Made by a program: the position numbers and the translations under genes
Part shown: piece after piece, positions 1 through 11,988 of the stretch
Layout of the letters: every line of letters starts with the position of its first letter
How positions within the stretch are numbered: the first letter of the stretch is position 1
The notes under the pieces: model-generated
The model's database searches: none
What the model was told of the DNA's origin: nothing
Seen by the model: only the letters and a program-made list of their open reading frames with translations
Assembly (NCBI RefSeq): GCF_036320965.1
Contig: NC_092226.1
Coordinates: forward strand, 21,669,002-21,733,001
Length of the DNA stretch: 64,000 bases
From: Panulirus ornatus
Lineage: Eukaryota > Arthropoda > Malacostraca > Decapoda > Palinuridae
Direction of reading: 5' to 3'

Positions 1-19
1 GTTTGCATGATGAATGGGA

Positions 20-440
20 ATGATGGTATATGTTCATAGGAAGAGAGGTCGTGTGTATGGTGATAGGGAGGACTGGCGTGTGTGTATTAGTAATGGAGAC
101 GAATTGTATATTGGCTGTAGTGATGGGAGGAATATTGTGATAGAGTCTGTGCATTTTTGATGAGCAAGGATCATGTGTTGGTGGTGGGAAGTGTTCGTGA
201 GCAATGATAATGGAATGTGATAGTTTGTGCAATAGTGATGGGGAATGTTGATGTGTGTACTAGTAATGGACAGGATGATGTGTACGTTGTAGTGATGGGG
301 AGAGATGGTGTGTGTACTAGTGATGGGTAGGATGATGTGTACACTAGTGATAGGAGGGATAGTTTGTACACAAGTAATGTGCAGGAATGATGGGTGCACT
401 AGTGATGGGAAGGGCGGTGCGTACATCAGTGATGGGTAGG
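20..440. repeat. Degenerate minisatellite, ~32-bp unit
   Basis: The motif GATGATGTGTACACTAGTGA recurs about every 30-35 bp with many substitutions and small indels, so this is an old, unhomogenised array. The open frames across it are a by-product of the repeat. Confidence 0.75.
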
Positions 441-2643
441 GATGATTTGAATACGAATGAAGACTGTTGACTGAAAAAACCCACCACATCGACTGAATAC
501 ATCTGAAGTCCTGGAGTGGTCTGAAACCTGAAGGACTCCACTCAGTAGAACACAGACGCGAGAGTCAACGTCATATTATGTACAGGGAAAGTATTGGAAA
601 GCTTAGTTCCTAACCTCCATACTGTGGTCACGCCTTTTGATGTAACCTTAGGTTACACATTCAGATTGTATCCACGTAAGGGAACAGATGTAGAAAATGG
701 TAAGGAAAAAAGATAGTATAAATGTCAGTAAGTTCGACATAACTGCTAGCAAATTTGAGGAATGTTGTGGTAAAACCATCGGAGAACCTCAGCTAGTAAG
801 TAGGGGTGTTTCCTGCAAGTTGTATGGGCCGATCTTGGTCCCTATGACATGTCGTATTGTAGTTGGAGGGCTGCAGCATCGAACAACCTGGTAGACTAGA
901 CCCTTCTTAGGATAGCTTGGTGGCACGCTGAGCTAGGGAGGCAGAAGGCCACCGAGAACCATGGAGAGGGATGGTATGTGTGCTTATGGCGAGGGAAGGA
1001 GGCAGGGTGCACCCTAGTGGGAGGGACGTGTGAGTGAGGGAGGTAGGGTTCACTGGCGATACAGAGGAGGAGTTGGTGGTACTCATATGGCGTTAGTGGA
1101 CCTGGTGACGGTGAGGTGGTGGTGGTTGCCACTCACAAGGCTTCACCATAAAGGAAAAAGTGAAAGTGTGTCGTACGGACGGCGACCCTGGCATTGCTCC
1201 CGACACGTCGGTGTGTGTGTGTGTGGAGGCGACCCAGTCATTAGTATTTATTTACTATCCCCGTGAGCACGACGTTACGACCCCCTTAAACACGACGATA
1301 CGACCCCTGGGTATGATACATGACCTTTGACCTGACTTACGTAAAGGTCGTGCTCAAGGGACACATTGTCGACTACCACAAGGATCGAGTCTTATGCTTC
1401 GTGCCCAGTGTGGGTCCAGTTGTGACTGTCCCTCCCCTTGCCATAGGCAGTACTGACGCTGGCATGAGAGCCAGCTCGACTCACAGCCGAGAGAGGGTTG
1501 GTGTTCGTTGTATATAGAGTTATGTGTTGGGTAAGAGGCAGTAGCGGATTAGTGAGCCACTGCATTCATAGGCTGAAGCTTTTGTGAGCCGCTTATATTG
1601 GATGAAGGAATCAGATGTTATGAAACAGGAGACAGATAGGGCACCCCTCTCTCCCTCTCCGCTGTCGAACTGAATGTTTTGTAGATATGCTATACACCCA
1701 TGCTGTAAGTTTAGGACCATGGACCTGTCGTCAAATGTTTCTACGTCATACACAGACGGGTTCATTCCTCTGTTTCGGACCTTACTTAGGACCATCATAT
1801 TTGAATAACGCATACAGGCCGTAACACCCAGCCCCTGAGTTTGAGACTGGATCAGCTGTAGATGAAGCTTCGAAGCCTCGACCAAGACTGATGAAGACGC
1901 GACTGAAGCAGCCAGCAAAGCGAATCGAGTCGCTAGTGGCCGGGGGAAAAAAAAAGAAAAAAGAAAATGAGAATCAATGATAACGTAATGGTGGACTTTG
2001 ATGTTCGTTGACTAAACAGAATACTTGAGGTTTGTTATATCTGGGGATTATATTTTTTGTCCATAACTTCACAACTCTCTCCTTCTTGCTTGTTGATTAA
2101 CACTCAACTGAAGACCATCAAGACTGAAGGGCTAATCTACATGTCCATGTTATCTGATACGACGCCCCATCGTGCCTGGTAATTATAACACTCTGTACCC
2201 ATAACATGTAGCGATGAACGTCCGTGAGTTATAGTTATATATCTACAACAGTGATACCGTCTGATACCTACATTCTCCGTATCCCTTCACCGCTGTCACA
2301 TCCACTCCACTCATTGTACCTTGCTTCTCACTCCTCGTGTTATCTCGAACCCATCCTTGCGTGTCGGCTGGTCAGTGTGTGGCCTCCCACCACTGCAGTC
2401 GTGAGGTGTTCCACTCCCCTCTTGAAACTGTCTCTCACACGTAGCTGTGTGTCCCAGTCATTCTTCCTCTAACCATATATCAGTTTCAGTCGGGGGGGGG
2501 GGCGTTCATTATTTATTTCCCTCACGCGTCACTAGTCCGTACGAACCCGAGCATGATGAATCAGACGTCTGGCAGCACGCCGCCGCTGCCGCTGCCCAGA
2601 GCTACGAACACCTCTTATGTTCGTGGTTAATTTGCAGAACTGA
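441..2643. other. Unique sequence, no gene recognised
   Basis: No array or mobile element is visible. The longest frame is 132 codons on the minus strand (1520-1918). It has no domain I recognise, and several frames of that length are expected by chance in 64 kb. A (GT)n-like patch lies near 1212-1226. Confidence 0.5.
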
Positions 2644-3171
2644 TGCCCCTAGCCACAACCCATCAGAAGCAGTGAGTGGTGTACCCAGCTACAACCCATC
2701 AGGAGTAGAGACTTGTGCCCCTAACCACAACCCATTAGGAGTAGGGACTGGTGCCCCCAGACACAACCCGTCAGGAGTAGGGACTGGTGCCCCCAGACAT
2801 AACCCATCAGGAGAAGTGACTGGTGCCCCCAGACATAACCCATTAGGAGTAGGGACTGGTGCCCCCAGACACAACCCATTAGGAGTAGGGACTGGTGCCC
2901 CCAGACACAACCCATTAGGAGTAGGGACTGGTGCCCCCAGACACAACCCATTAGGAGTAGGGACTGGTGCCCCCAGACGCAACCCATTAGGAGTAGGGAC
3001 TGGTGCCCCCAGACACAACCCATTAGGAGTAGGGACTGGTGCCCCCAGACACAACCCATCGGGAAAAGTGACTGATGCCCCCAGACATAACCCATTAGGA
3101 GTAGGGACTGGTGCCCCCAGACACAACCCATTAGGAGTAGGAATTGATTCCCCTAACCACAACCCAGCAAC
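2644..3171. repeat. 36-bp minisatellite, ~14 copies
   Basis: The unit contains CAACCCATTAGGAGTAGGG followed by ACTGGTGCCCCCAG. Central copies are nearly identical and the edges are diverged, which is typical of homogenisation by unequal exchange. Because 36 is a multiple of three and the unit has no stop, frames stay open on both strands. A poly(A) of 15 follows at 3193-3207. Confidence 0.95.
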
Positions 3172-3820
3172 AAGAAAGAGTGTGTCCTGTCAAAAAAAAA
3201 AAAAAAAGTAGATAAGTAAGGAAGTTGTTTCAGGAAGAGTAAGATAAACTTCAAGACTTCGGGGAAAAAGAGGAAATTACTCCTAAAGCCAGTCTTAGGA
3301 GACTCGTGTCCCAGGAAAACGTGGAAGAAAGCTGTGGCGATAATGATCATGTAGGAAAAAAAATGGAAAGATGTAATTAGAATGAAATAGTAGAGAAGTT
3401 TTAATTAAGGTAAAAATGGGTCGAAAAGTTGTAACTCTCGTGTGTAAAATCAGAAAAGGCAAGGTGAACACAGCCGTGCAGGGATGAACAGGGACGGGAA
3501 TAGAAAACGGGATCAGGTGGTGGGGAAACTTGACACTTTTCCCGCATAGCAATACTGGAATTAGAAATATTTGTTAATCATTATCCAGAAATTACAATTT
3601 ATTTTCTGTATACTTTCCTCTTAAAGAAAAGAATTCATTGTCGAACCATTTTTTTGTTTTGTTTTTGTTTATTTGCCTTTAAATACCAAGATATTTGGGG
3701 GAAAAAATGTCGAGTGTAAACTGGTAATAATGTGAATTCAGCGCTCGTTTCCCAAGATTAAAACCAGAGTGAGTGTTGCGAGAGTCATTAAACCTGTGCT
3801 TAAACCTCGGTGTCAGTTCA

Positions 3821-3931
3821 GGCGAGAGGCTGGTGCTGGGCCGGGTCCACTGGAGCGAGGCACCTCGGCCATGGGTCGTGCTTGCCCGCGCCACTGACCT
3901 CCTCCCGCCCGCGCTGCTGCAGCAGGTCACG
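3821..3931 (+). CDS. Candidate unrecognised coding exon (GC3-rich)
   Basis: A GC-rich island in AT-rich surroundings. The plus frame reads GERLVLGRVHWSEAP, then RPWVVLARATDLLPPALLQQ, with G or C at almost every third codon position. The HPS4-like exon at 51.1 kb has the same codon style. A possible acceptor (GTGTCAGTTCAG) precedes it at 3821. Possible donors are CAG/GTCACG at 3925 and ACG/GTGAAC at 3931; neither is strong. Beyond about 3950 the frame becomes AT-rich and loses exon character. I recognise no family, and the minus frame is also open. It could equally be a GC-rich regulatory island. Function unknown. Confidence 0.25.
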
Positions 3932-4043
3932 GTGAACACCTTGTGTCCAACCATTCGTTCTCATGTTCTCATGTTCTTCGCTTTTGCCGATCTTTTGTGC
4001 GGTAGAATTATATTCGAAATTTTTAAGTTACATAATTTACTTT

Positions 4044-4045
<2 letters not shown>

Positions 4046-4082
<37 letters not shown>
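4046..4082. repeat. (GT)n(TA)n microsatellite
   Basis: A short GT run passes directly into about 15 TA units. Confidence 0.95.
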
Positions 4083-4086
<4 letters not shown>

Positions 4087-4881
4087 GAGTTAAGCTCTGC
4101 ACTAACATGAACAGTTGAGCGCTACAGTAAACCAAGGGGCCTAAAGGAAAATATGTCCCTATTTGATAAAAAGAAAATAAAAAATAAGCATAAAAAATGA
4201 ACAAAATATACAAAACCACTAGTTCCAGGTACAGGCATCAGGTACAAGAATGAAACGTACATTAGCGTCGTAACTTTCATTACAAACACCATTAATGAAA
4301 TTTAACTGCTGGAAATAACGCTCCATTTTCTGGACATACACCAGCATGAATGGTATACCTTACGCAAGGGAGGAGAAAAAAAGTTTAAACCACCTCATAA
4401 CATAAACGTAAATTCTTCCCGGCAGTCAAGCGGACAGCATATCCCAGCTTTCGCGGAAGACTTGAGTTAGATTCACCGAGCGCATTCGACGTGCCCAACC
4501 GTTCCCGCTCCGCTCCTGTGGTAGCAGCCCCGTCGAGACTCCTCTAATGGAACGGTCTCTCCTGTCTGTTTGGCCAGTCACTCAGCGGTCGTCCCAGCTG
4601 TTCCCGAATATCAGCGGTACTCTGGGTGCGCCTGCTACATAAGTAACATACACCTACAGCCAGAATCCGGTAATAAGATTCCTCAAAGCGATGTTCATCT
4701 GGAGAAGACTCGTTTTCTATTTCCACTCCTTATTTACCGATTACAGTGTTCCTTTATTATGCTCGTACCTACTTCTATGTTACAGAGTTGTCTGCAGCAG
4801 CCGTATTACCGTCAGTCATGCTATAATTTTCTTCTTTTGCCGTGTAGATAATGGATGTGATATTCTTCGTATTATCAAATT

Positions 4882-4883
<2 letters not shown>
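4083..4883. other. Unique sequence, nothing recognised
   Basis: Mixed-composition single-copy sequence. Overlapping frames of 60-93 codons on both strands show no domain and no codon bias. Confidence 0.5.

Positions 4884-4932
<49 letters not shown>
4884..4932. repeat. (GT)n microsatellite
   Basis: About 24 uninterrupted GT units. Confidence 0.97.
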
Positions 4933-4935
<3 letters not shown>

Positions 4936-4999
4936 ATTTCTCGAGGTATCTTAAGGTAATGAACTACCAGTTTGTTCGGGTGGGTTATACATATTCAGT

Positions 5000-5760
5000 G
5001 GGTGAGGTGGTGTCCGTAGGTGGTTTACAGAGTGGGTGAGTGCTAGTGAGACGTTTTTCAGGTTGGGTTTATTTCAGTGGTCTGGTTTACAGGGTGAGCG
5101 AGTGTCAGTGGGTGTTTTACAAAGTGGGTTAGTGCAAATGGGATGGCTTATAGGATGGGTTTGTCACTGGAGTGGTTTACAGTGTGAGTTAGTACTAGTG
5201 AGATGGTTTACATGGTGGGTTTGTACCACTGGAGTGGTTTACAGTTTGAATTAGTGCTAGAGATGGTTTACTTGGTGAGTTTGTGTCATTGGGTTAGCTT
5301 ACAGGATGGGTTTGTGTCAAGTGTCGTTGTTTACAATGCTAGTGAGAAGGTTTACAGGATGAGTTTGTGTCATTGGGGTGGTTTACAGCGTGTTAGTGCT
5401 AGTGAGATGGTTTACAGGGTGGGTTTATGTCCGTGGGGTGGTTTACAAGTTGAGTTTGTGTCAGTGGGGTGGTTTACAAGGTGGGTCAGTGCTTGTGTAA
5501 TCATTTGCAAGTGGGTTAGTTAGGACTGGGTTGGTGGGAATGGTTCAGTGAGTTGTGTGTGCGGTAGTAGTACGACAGCAGTGAGGGAAGCGTGGGTAAG
5601 TGTACCATGGAATGTTTTATTGGTTGGCTGTTTTAGTAAGTGGGTAAATGTCAGCGGAATGATTCACCGAGTGGGTGAATGCCAGTGGGAATGGTTCATT
5701 GGGAGGATAAAGTGTGGAGATTATGCAGTGGTTAAGTTTTAAGTGGTGATTGATACAATG
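5000..5760. repeat. Degenerate T/G-rich minisatellite, ~33-bp unit
   Basis: GGTTTACAGGGTGGGTTTGTG and variants recur roughly every 30-35 bp, with the strand bias toward T and G kept throughout. Copies are strongly diverged, so the array is old. Confidence 0.8.
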
Positions 5761-6790
5761 GCTGGTTGCTTCACACGGGGTTAAGTAGCACTTTTGAAAT
5801 AATTAACGCCGAATGGTTCAGTGGACACTGGGAATGATAGATTCAAACAGACATTTTGCAAGAAGTCGAAAGGTTTGATGAATTATCCTTTAAAGATCGA
5901 ATTAAAAGAATATGTAGAGAGAATAATGTACAGAATAACAAGATAAACATGGTGGATCAGACGGATGTAAGGAGAGAGAGAGAGGCAAGCGACAGACACA
6001 TAGGCTAGCACGAGCGAGTTGATTGGCTGGGAATTAGACCAATCACCACAGACCTCTGAGAGCCAGACTTCCAGCATATCAACAAGACCCGAGGTCACGT
6101 GACACACTGTTCTGGTACTGCATATCAAGGAAATATTTGATATATTAAAGTTTTATACTGTGTTGACGTAACATATTCGCTGAACATATCGGTAAATATG
6201 ATGAGATAAATTGACTATTTTATCGATTTATTATTTAATCCTAATAGATATGTATGCCTTCTGAACTTTCGTCAACTTTGACGTACTTAACCTATGTGGT
6301 TGTTCATTTTTGATTGTGTTTAATCCATATATGTGATTAGTATGTATTTCTGTTTCAGGTAAGCGAATGGTGCGTGTGTATGTTCGTGGCCAGCGTAGCC
6401 AGGAGATAAACAGTGAGTACAGGACCTCTGGCAACACTGAAGTGTCATTCCGGTCTGCCTGACCAGATTGTGGCGTTTCACTATTTATATAATCCTTTGA
6501 AACTATTTATTATCATACTTGGCAGTCGTATTGGACGTACTCATAAAACGTATTTAGTTATATTCTCAGTTCATTTTATGAACATTAGAGATGTACGCTG
6601 TACTTCGTAAGAGTTTAAGATCCACACACTGTACTGTGCAAAAGTATACCAGCCATACACACAATGTACACTGTAAGATAGATAAACAGGCATACACTGT
6701 AAGAGAACTTAAAAGACTTAAAAGAGGGACACTGTACACTGTAAGACACAACACACACGAGCAATCACAAGCAGGATCACCCTCGTCTGT
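5761..6790. other. AT-rich unique sequence
   Basis: No array, mobile element or gene recognised. Confidence 0.5.
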
Positions 6791-7214
6791 GTTAAGGTCA
6801 GGTCGTACTGTGAGAATGTGCACTACCTGGCAGTCATCGTAGTTAAGGTCAGGTCGTACTGTGAGAATGTGCATTACCTGGCAGTCATCGTAGTTAAGGT
6901 CAGGTCGTACTGTGAGAATGTGCACTACCTGGCAGTCATCGTAGTTAAGGTCAGGTCGTACTGTGAGAATGTGCACTACCTGGCAGTCATCGTAGTTAAG
7001 GTCAGGTCGCACTGTGAGAATGTGCATTACCTGGCAGTCATCGTAGTTAAGGTCAGGTCGCACTGTGAGAATGTGTACTACCTGGCAGTCATCGTAGTTA
7101 AGGTCAGGTCGCACTGTGAGAATGTGTACTACCTGGCAGTCATCGTAGTTAAGGTCAGGTCGCACTGTGAGAATGTGTACTACCTGGTAGTCATCGTAGT
7201 TAAGGTCAGGTCAT
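6791..7214. repeat. 51-bp minisatellite, ~8 copies
   Basis: The unit starts GTTAAGGTCAGGTCGTACTG and ends CCTGGCAGTCATCGTA. Copies differ at a few positions (cactac/cattac/tactac; cgtac/cgcac). The 17-codon unit keeps a frame open on each strand. A decayed flank of the array (GGTAAGGTTAGG...) continues to about 7320. Confidence 0.97.
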
Positions 7215-7384
7215 AAGTTAATGATGAATAATAACCTCCAGAGGATCCAGGTAAGGTTAGGTGGTCCTGCGGGGATGTGAATTACCTGGCCCGAGGTACT
7301 GTGAGGATGCGGACCGCCTGACGTAGCCTTGTCTCAAGCTGTGGCCACAGATTATCTTAGTTCCTGTTGTACCATAGGAGAAAT

Positions 7385-7655
7385 GTTATACCAGTTTGAG
7401 GTGTTGTGCCTTGTTATTGTACCATCTTGAGGTATTGTGCCTTGTTAGTGTACCTCAATTTGTTAGTGTTCCTAATTGAGGTATTGTGCCTTGTTATTGT
7501 ACCATGTTGAGGTATTGTGCCTTGTTATTGTACCAGGTTGAGGTATTGTGCCTTGTTATTGTACGTGGTTGAGGTATTGTGCCTTGTTATTGTACCAGGT
7601 TGAGGTATTGTGCCTTGTTATCGTACCTGGTTGAGGTATTGTGCCATGTTATTGG
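7385..7655. repeat. ~31-bp minisatellite, ~8 copies
   Basis: GGTATTGTGCCTTGTTATTG recurs about every 31 bp, separated by variable GTACC-A/T-GGTTGA segments. Confidence 0.93.
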
Positions 7656-8094
7656 CCGTCGTGATCACGGATCTCTTACTGGTGAGGGTTCGATCGTAGA
7701 ATTCATTACTGAGCTGCACACGACGGTGCTCAGTAATGATGGTTCTCTTACATCCCTTCTGCTGCAGGAGCCGTGTGCATTACCTTCAGGATTGTTGGCC
7801 TCTTGGCCTCAGGATAGCCGGCCTCATGATGGCTGGCCTCAAGATGCCTGGCTTCCTTGATATTAGGAGACGTAGGAGTGTAATACTGACCTTCCCTAAG
7901 TTGCTTTGTAATATCCTGTGATCCTGAATCAGTCATGTGGTGCACCTTGGATGAACACATACCTGAGAGTGAGGGTAGTACAGTGGGAGGAAGTAACGTG
8001 AGAGTGATCTGTATGGATACAACAGTTGTACCACACGTGACTGACCATTAGTGGTAGGTGGGTAGTACTCATTATGTCTGTCCCTCTCACAGCT

Positions 8095-8100
8095 CTCCTC

Positions 8101-8143
<43 letters not shown>

Positions 8144-8198
8144 TCCTCCTCCTCCTCCTCCTCCTCCTCCTCCTCCTCCTCCTCCTCCTCCTCCTCCA
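8095..8198. repeat. (CTG)12(CTC)~19 compound trinucleotide repeat
   Basis: Twelve perfect CTG units (8104-8139) pass without interruption into about nineteen CTC units. Nothing indicates that it is transcribed or translated. Confidence 0.97.
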
Positions 8199-8516
8199 CT
8201 CACCATGATACTGCATCAGTGTTCACCGTCGCCAGTGGTCACGAGCCACACAGTGAATCTTAACCTCGTCCGATGGCGTCTTGATGCGTCTGTCGTCGCG
8301 TTATTTTGCTCTCAAGTGTTAAGGCAGATCCTCGGCTCTGTATTTCCTCCCCTTCTTTGTTGAAGGGAAAGGGAAGGGGGTGGGAGGGGGGGAAATCATT
8401 CGTATGGTTATCATTTATCATTCACTTTATACTTTTATCATTATTAACTTATTTTGATTTTATTTTGACGTATTATTTTCATCCGCCTGATGTGCGCTTA
8501 TACCGGGCTGTGTTGT

Positions 8517-8764
8517 GTTCCCCCGCCTGCCTCCCTGCCGTTATCCCCCCCCCCCCCTGCTATCCTCGTGTTCCCGGTCTCTCCCTCTCCCCCTCCCACG
8601 TTCCCTCTTCCTCTTCCCCCAGTCATCCCCCTGAACCACCTGACCTGCTTCTCTTATCAGTCCGTTCATCATCCTCGATCTCGCCGTTTCTCTCCCTCAC
8701 TCCCCTCTCTCAGTTCCCCTATACCCAGCCCCTGTCTCTTTCACCTCTCCCCAGTCCGTCTCCC

Positions 8765-8795
<31 letters not shown>

Positions 8796-8868
8796 CCCCC
8801 ATCCCTCCCTTCCTTTCTCCTCTCCCCTGCCCCTCTGCCTTCCCCCACCTCCCTCGCCTTACCTGCCG
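8517..8868. repeat. Long polypyrimidine-rich tract with (CT)13
   Basis: About 350 bp are overwhelmingly C and T on the plus strand, including C9-10 near 8548 and a pure CT run at 8766-8791. The plus-strand Ser/Pro/Leu-rich frames follow from this composition. Confidence 0.85.
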
Positions 8869-9146
8869 AGGAGGAGACTCGTTGACAAATTGATTTCCAC
8901 ACCTGAATAGGAGGCCGTCGAGGTGTTGTCGCGCCTCCACAAAGAACTGAGTGAGATAGTGTCTGGCTGGCGCTCCAGGCGGCTGTCTGTCACTCCTGCC
9001 CGGGTGACACCTTGATGATACACCTCAGGTCTGGGGGGAGGGTCAAGGGTCAGGCCAGAGGGACGGACGATGTGGGTCGGGAGACGCTCTGGGAAATGCA
9101 GGGGGACTGCAGGTTGTATGATGCGTGAATTGCCAGTAAACAGGTG

Positions 9147-9149
<3 letters not shown>

Positions 9150-9214
<65 letters not shown>
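9150..9214. repeat. (GA)n microsatellite
   Basis: About 32 perfect GA units. Confidence 0.97.
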
Positions 9215-9216
<2 letters not shown>

Positions 9217-9634
9217 AAGGCTCCTGTCTGTTGCAATGGTAGGCTTTCCGTTCATAGGAAGTAAGGGATCCAGAACCAGAAGCAACATTGCCAGAGTAAG
9301 GTGGACTGCAGAATGGAGTCGAAATCTCATCCTGCATAAAGTAGGAGAAGCGACGGAGATACAAATGAGAGATGACAGACCACAGACGGCTGCCGTCCAG
9401 GAAATGGAAGATAACATGTTATAAGGCATGGAACATCCCGTTTGATGGGGTCGGTCCTGGACTGCAGAAGGAGAGGAAGTCAGAGCAGCAGCAGGTGGTG
9501 CTGCTGGCCGTAGTGCTGGAGTGCGTCCTGACGGTAGACCACAAGTATGTGATGTGGCAGCTCAGGTGGAATACCACACAGTCACCACATGACTGTTGCA
9601 TGGCACAGACCAGCCTGGACTCCAGGAAGGAAAC

Positions 9635-9637
<3 letters not shown>

Positions 9638-9713
<76 letters not shown>

Positions 9714-9735
9714 TATACATATATATACACATATA
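9638..9735. repeat. (TA)n microsatellite with TACATA variants
   Basis: About 35 pure TA units followed by interrupted TATACATA copies. Confidence 0.97.
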
Positions 9736-9736
9736 T

Positions 9737-9795
9737 ATATTGTTAATGAGCTGTACTTGATTAGGGCTATAGTTGCCCTTGCCGTCCTAGCTAAC
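9737..9795 (+). mobile_element. Tail fragment of the tRNA-derived SINE
   Basis: This stretch (GTTAATGAGCTG..., then AGTTGCCCTTGCCG...AGCTAACATA) aligns along its length with the distal part of the tRNA-SINE at 40487-40875, read on that element's strand (GTTAATGGGATG..., AGTTGCCCGTGCCG...AGCTAACATA). The head is missing. As in the complete copy, a long dinucleotide tract lies immediately upstream, here (TA)n rather than (GA)n. Confidence 0.6.
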
Positions 9796-10007
9796 ATAAA
9801 AGGAAAATATTTTTTTTTCCTGAAGTGGGACTCTGGCGACAGGTTAGGTACAATGTTGATTTCTGTGTCCCTCTCACAGACAGATTGCTGCAGCTTATAT
9901 CCCGTTAAAAGATACACTTATTGGGATCTTATGTCAGTGTGTCCCAACTTGTGTACTTTGTATTTGATCGAGTTGAATTTTCATCAACTTTTAAAGGTGT
10001 TTAAGGC

Positions 10008-11222
10008 CCCCCATACAAGTTGACGCCGTACAGCCCCAGGTCCCCCCATACAAGTTGACGCCGTACAGCCCCAGGTCCCCCCATACAAGTTGACGCCGTA
10101 CAGCCCCAGGTCCCCCCATACAAGTTGACGCCGTACAGCCCCAAGTCCCCCCATACAAGTTGACGCCGTACAGCCCCAGGTCCCCCCATACAAGTTGACG
10201 CCGTACAGCCCCAGGTCCCCCCATACAAGTTGACGCCATACAGCCTCAGGTCCCCCCATACAAGTTGACGTCGTGCAGCCCCAGGTCCCCCCATACAAGT
10301 TGACGCCGTACAGCCCCAGGTCCCCCCATACAAGTTGACGCCGTACAGCCTCAGGTCCCCCCATACAAGTTAACGTCGTGCAGCCCCATGTCCCCCATAC
10401 AAGTTGACGCCATACAGCCCCAGGTCCCCCCATACAAGTTGACGTCGCACAGCCCTAGGTCCCACATACAAGTTGACGTCGAACAGCCCCAGGTCCCCCC
10501 ATATAAGTTGACGCCATACAGCCCCAGGTCCCCCCATACAAGTTGACGCCGTACAGCCCCAGGTCCCCCCATACAAGTTGACGCCGTACAGCCCCAGGTC
10601 CCCCCATACAAGTTGACGCCATACAGCCCCAGGTCCCCCCATACAAGTTGACGCCGTACAGCCCCAGGTCCCCCCATACAAGTTGACGCCGTACAGCCCC
10701 AGGTCCCCCCATACAAGTTGACGCCGTACAGCCCCAGGTCCCCCCATACAAGTTGACGCCATACAGCCTCAGGTCCCCCCATACAAGTTGACGTCGTGCA
10801 GCCCCAGGTCCCCCCATACAAGTTAACGTCGTGCAGCCCCAGGTCCCCCATACAAGTTGACGCCATACAGCCCCAGGTCCCCCCATACAAGTTGACGTCG
10901 CACAGCCCTAGGTCCCACATACAAGTTGACGTCGAACAGCCCCAGGTCCCCCCATACAAGTTGACGTCGTACAGCCCCAGGTCCCCCCCATACAAGTTGA
11001 CGCCGTACAGCCCCAGGTCCCCCCATACAAGTTGACGTCGCACAGCCCTAGGTCCCACATACAAGTTGACGTCGAACAGCCCCAGGTCCCCCCATACAAG
11101 TTGACGTCGTACAGCCCCAGGTCCCCCCATACAAGTTAACGTCGTGCAGCCCCTGGTTCCCCATACAAGTTGATGCCTTACAGCTCCAGGTCCCCCCATA
11201 CAAGTTGATACTGAACAGCCCC
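10008..11222. repeat. 35-bp minisatellite, ~35 copies, with higher-order structure
   Basis: The unit contains CATACAAGTTGACGCCGTAC and AGCCCCAGGTCCCCC. Because 35 is not a multiple of three, the frame rotates with each copy, and all minus-strand frames stay open. A marker variant (CACAGCCCTAGGTCCCACAT) occurs at 10448, 10901 and 11041. The spacings are 453 bp (13 units less 2 bp) and 140 bp (4 units), which reveals block duplications inside the array. Confidence 0.97.
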
Positions 11223-11239
11223 TGGACTGAACCCTTATG

Positions 11240-11790
11240 AGGCACGTCTCTCTTAACCCCAACCCATCTCGGGACGAGTCCTTTGACAAGCGTCCTTTGT
11301 TCCTTTTCTCTTCGAGAAAGTTTCTCTCCATTGAGTGAGTCTTTTCTTTATTTTTACCTGAAAATTTAGCTTCTTTTCCAGTTTCCTATGTATGGTACGG
11401 TGTCGAATACTCTCTGGCAATTCAGATAGACATAATCTTCCCATCCTCCTCTTGTGTGTAAAACATAGCTTCCTTTCTCTCAGAAATTTTAAGAGAATCG
11501 GTGCACATGTCCTCCTTTCCCTTAACCTCCGTCGTCTCACATTTCCTTGCTTTCTCTTCTGCAAATAGTTATCTGTTTTCTTTCAGATTATCATTTCATG
11601 TAGTTTACACAGTCGTTAGAGAGTCTGGTCTCAGGTTTAGCATAATTTCTCGTTCTCCTTTCTTAAAGATGGGTATGGCATCGGCCCTCCTGGATCCACC
11701 ATCCTGGTACTTGACCTTTCTCCAGCGACCTCTTGACCATTTCAAGTGGCTTGGTAGGTGCATCTGCACATGTTCTCAGCATATATGAGA
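11240..11790 (-). mobile_element. Decayed LINE, RT-domain fragment (minus strand)
   Basis: Translating the minus strand gives a linker and first RT block, KPLEMVKRSLEKGQVPG, then AIPIFKKGEREIMLNLRPDSLT in two pieces (near 11660-11630). This matches the usual PIFKKG...NYRPVSLT of CR1/Jockey-like reverse transcriptases. Motif A follows (near 11440-11383) as VYLNCQRVFDTVP, matching YLDFQKAFDTVP. The frame changes between blocks and stops intervene, so it is a dead fragment. No 3' end or target duplication is visible; it abuts the 35-bp array. Confidence 0.8.
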
Positions 11791-11828
11791 CCCTCCTCTT
11801 AGTCTCTTACCACCATGAATGGGAGAAA

Positions 11829-11834
<6 letters not shown>

Positions 11835-11899
<65 letters not shown>
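11835..11899. repeat. (GA)n microsatellite
   Basis: About 32 perfect GA units. Confidence 0.97.
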
Positions 11900-11902
<3 letters not shown>

Positions 11903-11988
11903 CCATACTGACTGAACAGTGACTTTATAGTTTTGCAAGACGTATACACATGCAGTACCTGGCAGTGACGATTACCAGTGACCACCAG

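Noticed and set aside
2447..3211. 254-codon plus frame (GAPRHNPLGVGT-type repeat) as a repetitive protein
   Set aside because: It is entirely a 36-bp minisatellite that is also open on the minus strand in two frames. There is no non-repeat domain or codon bias.
6791..7214. CRISPR-like array
   Set aside because: The units are head-to-tail without unique spacers. This applies to every tandem array in the window, and the genome is eukaryotic.
6566..7216. 199-codon minus and 132-codon plus frames with 17-residue repeats
   Set aside because: They are antiparallel readings of one 51-bp minisatellite, with no flanking exon features.
9589..10023. Tyr/Ile-repeat, Glu/Arg-repeat and Ser/Leu-repeat frames at this and the other microsatellites
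   Set aside because: They are direct translations of (TA)n, (GA)n and (CT)n tracts.
9984..11331. Gly/Trp/Leu/Tyr-rich minus frames of up to 326 codons
   Set aside because: They derive from the 35-bp array, whose frame rotates each unit.
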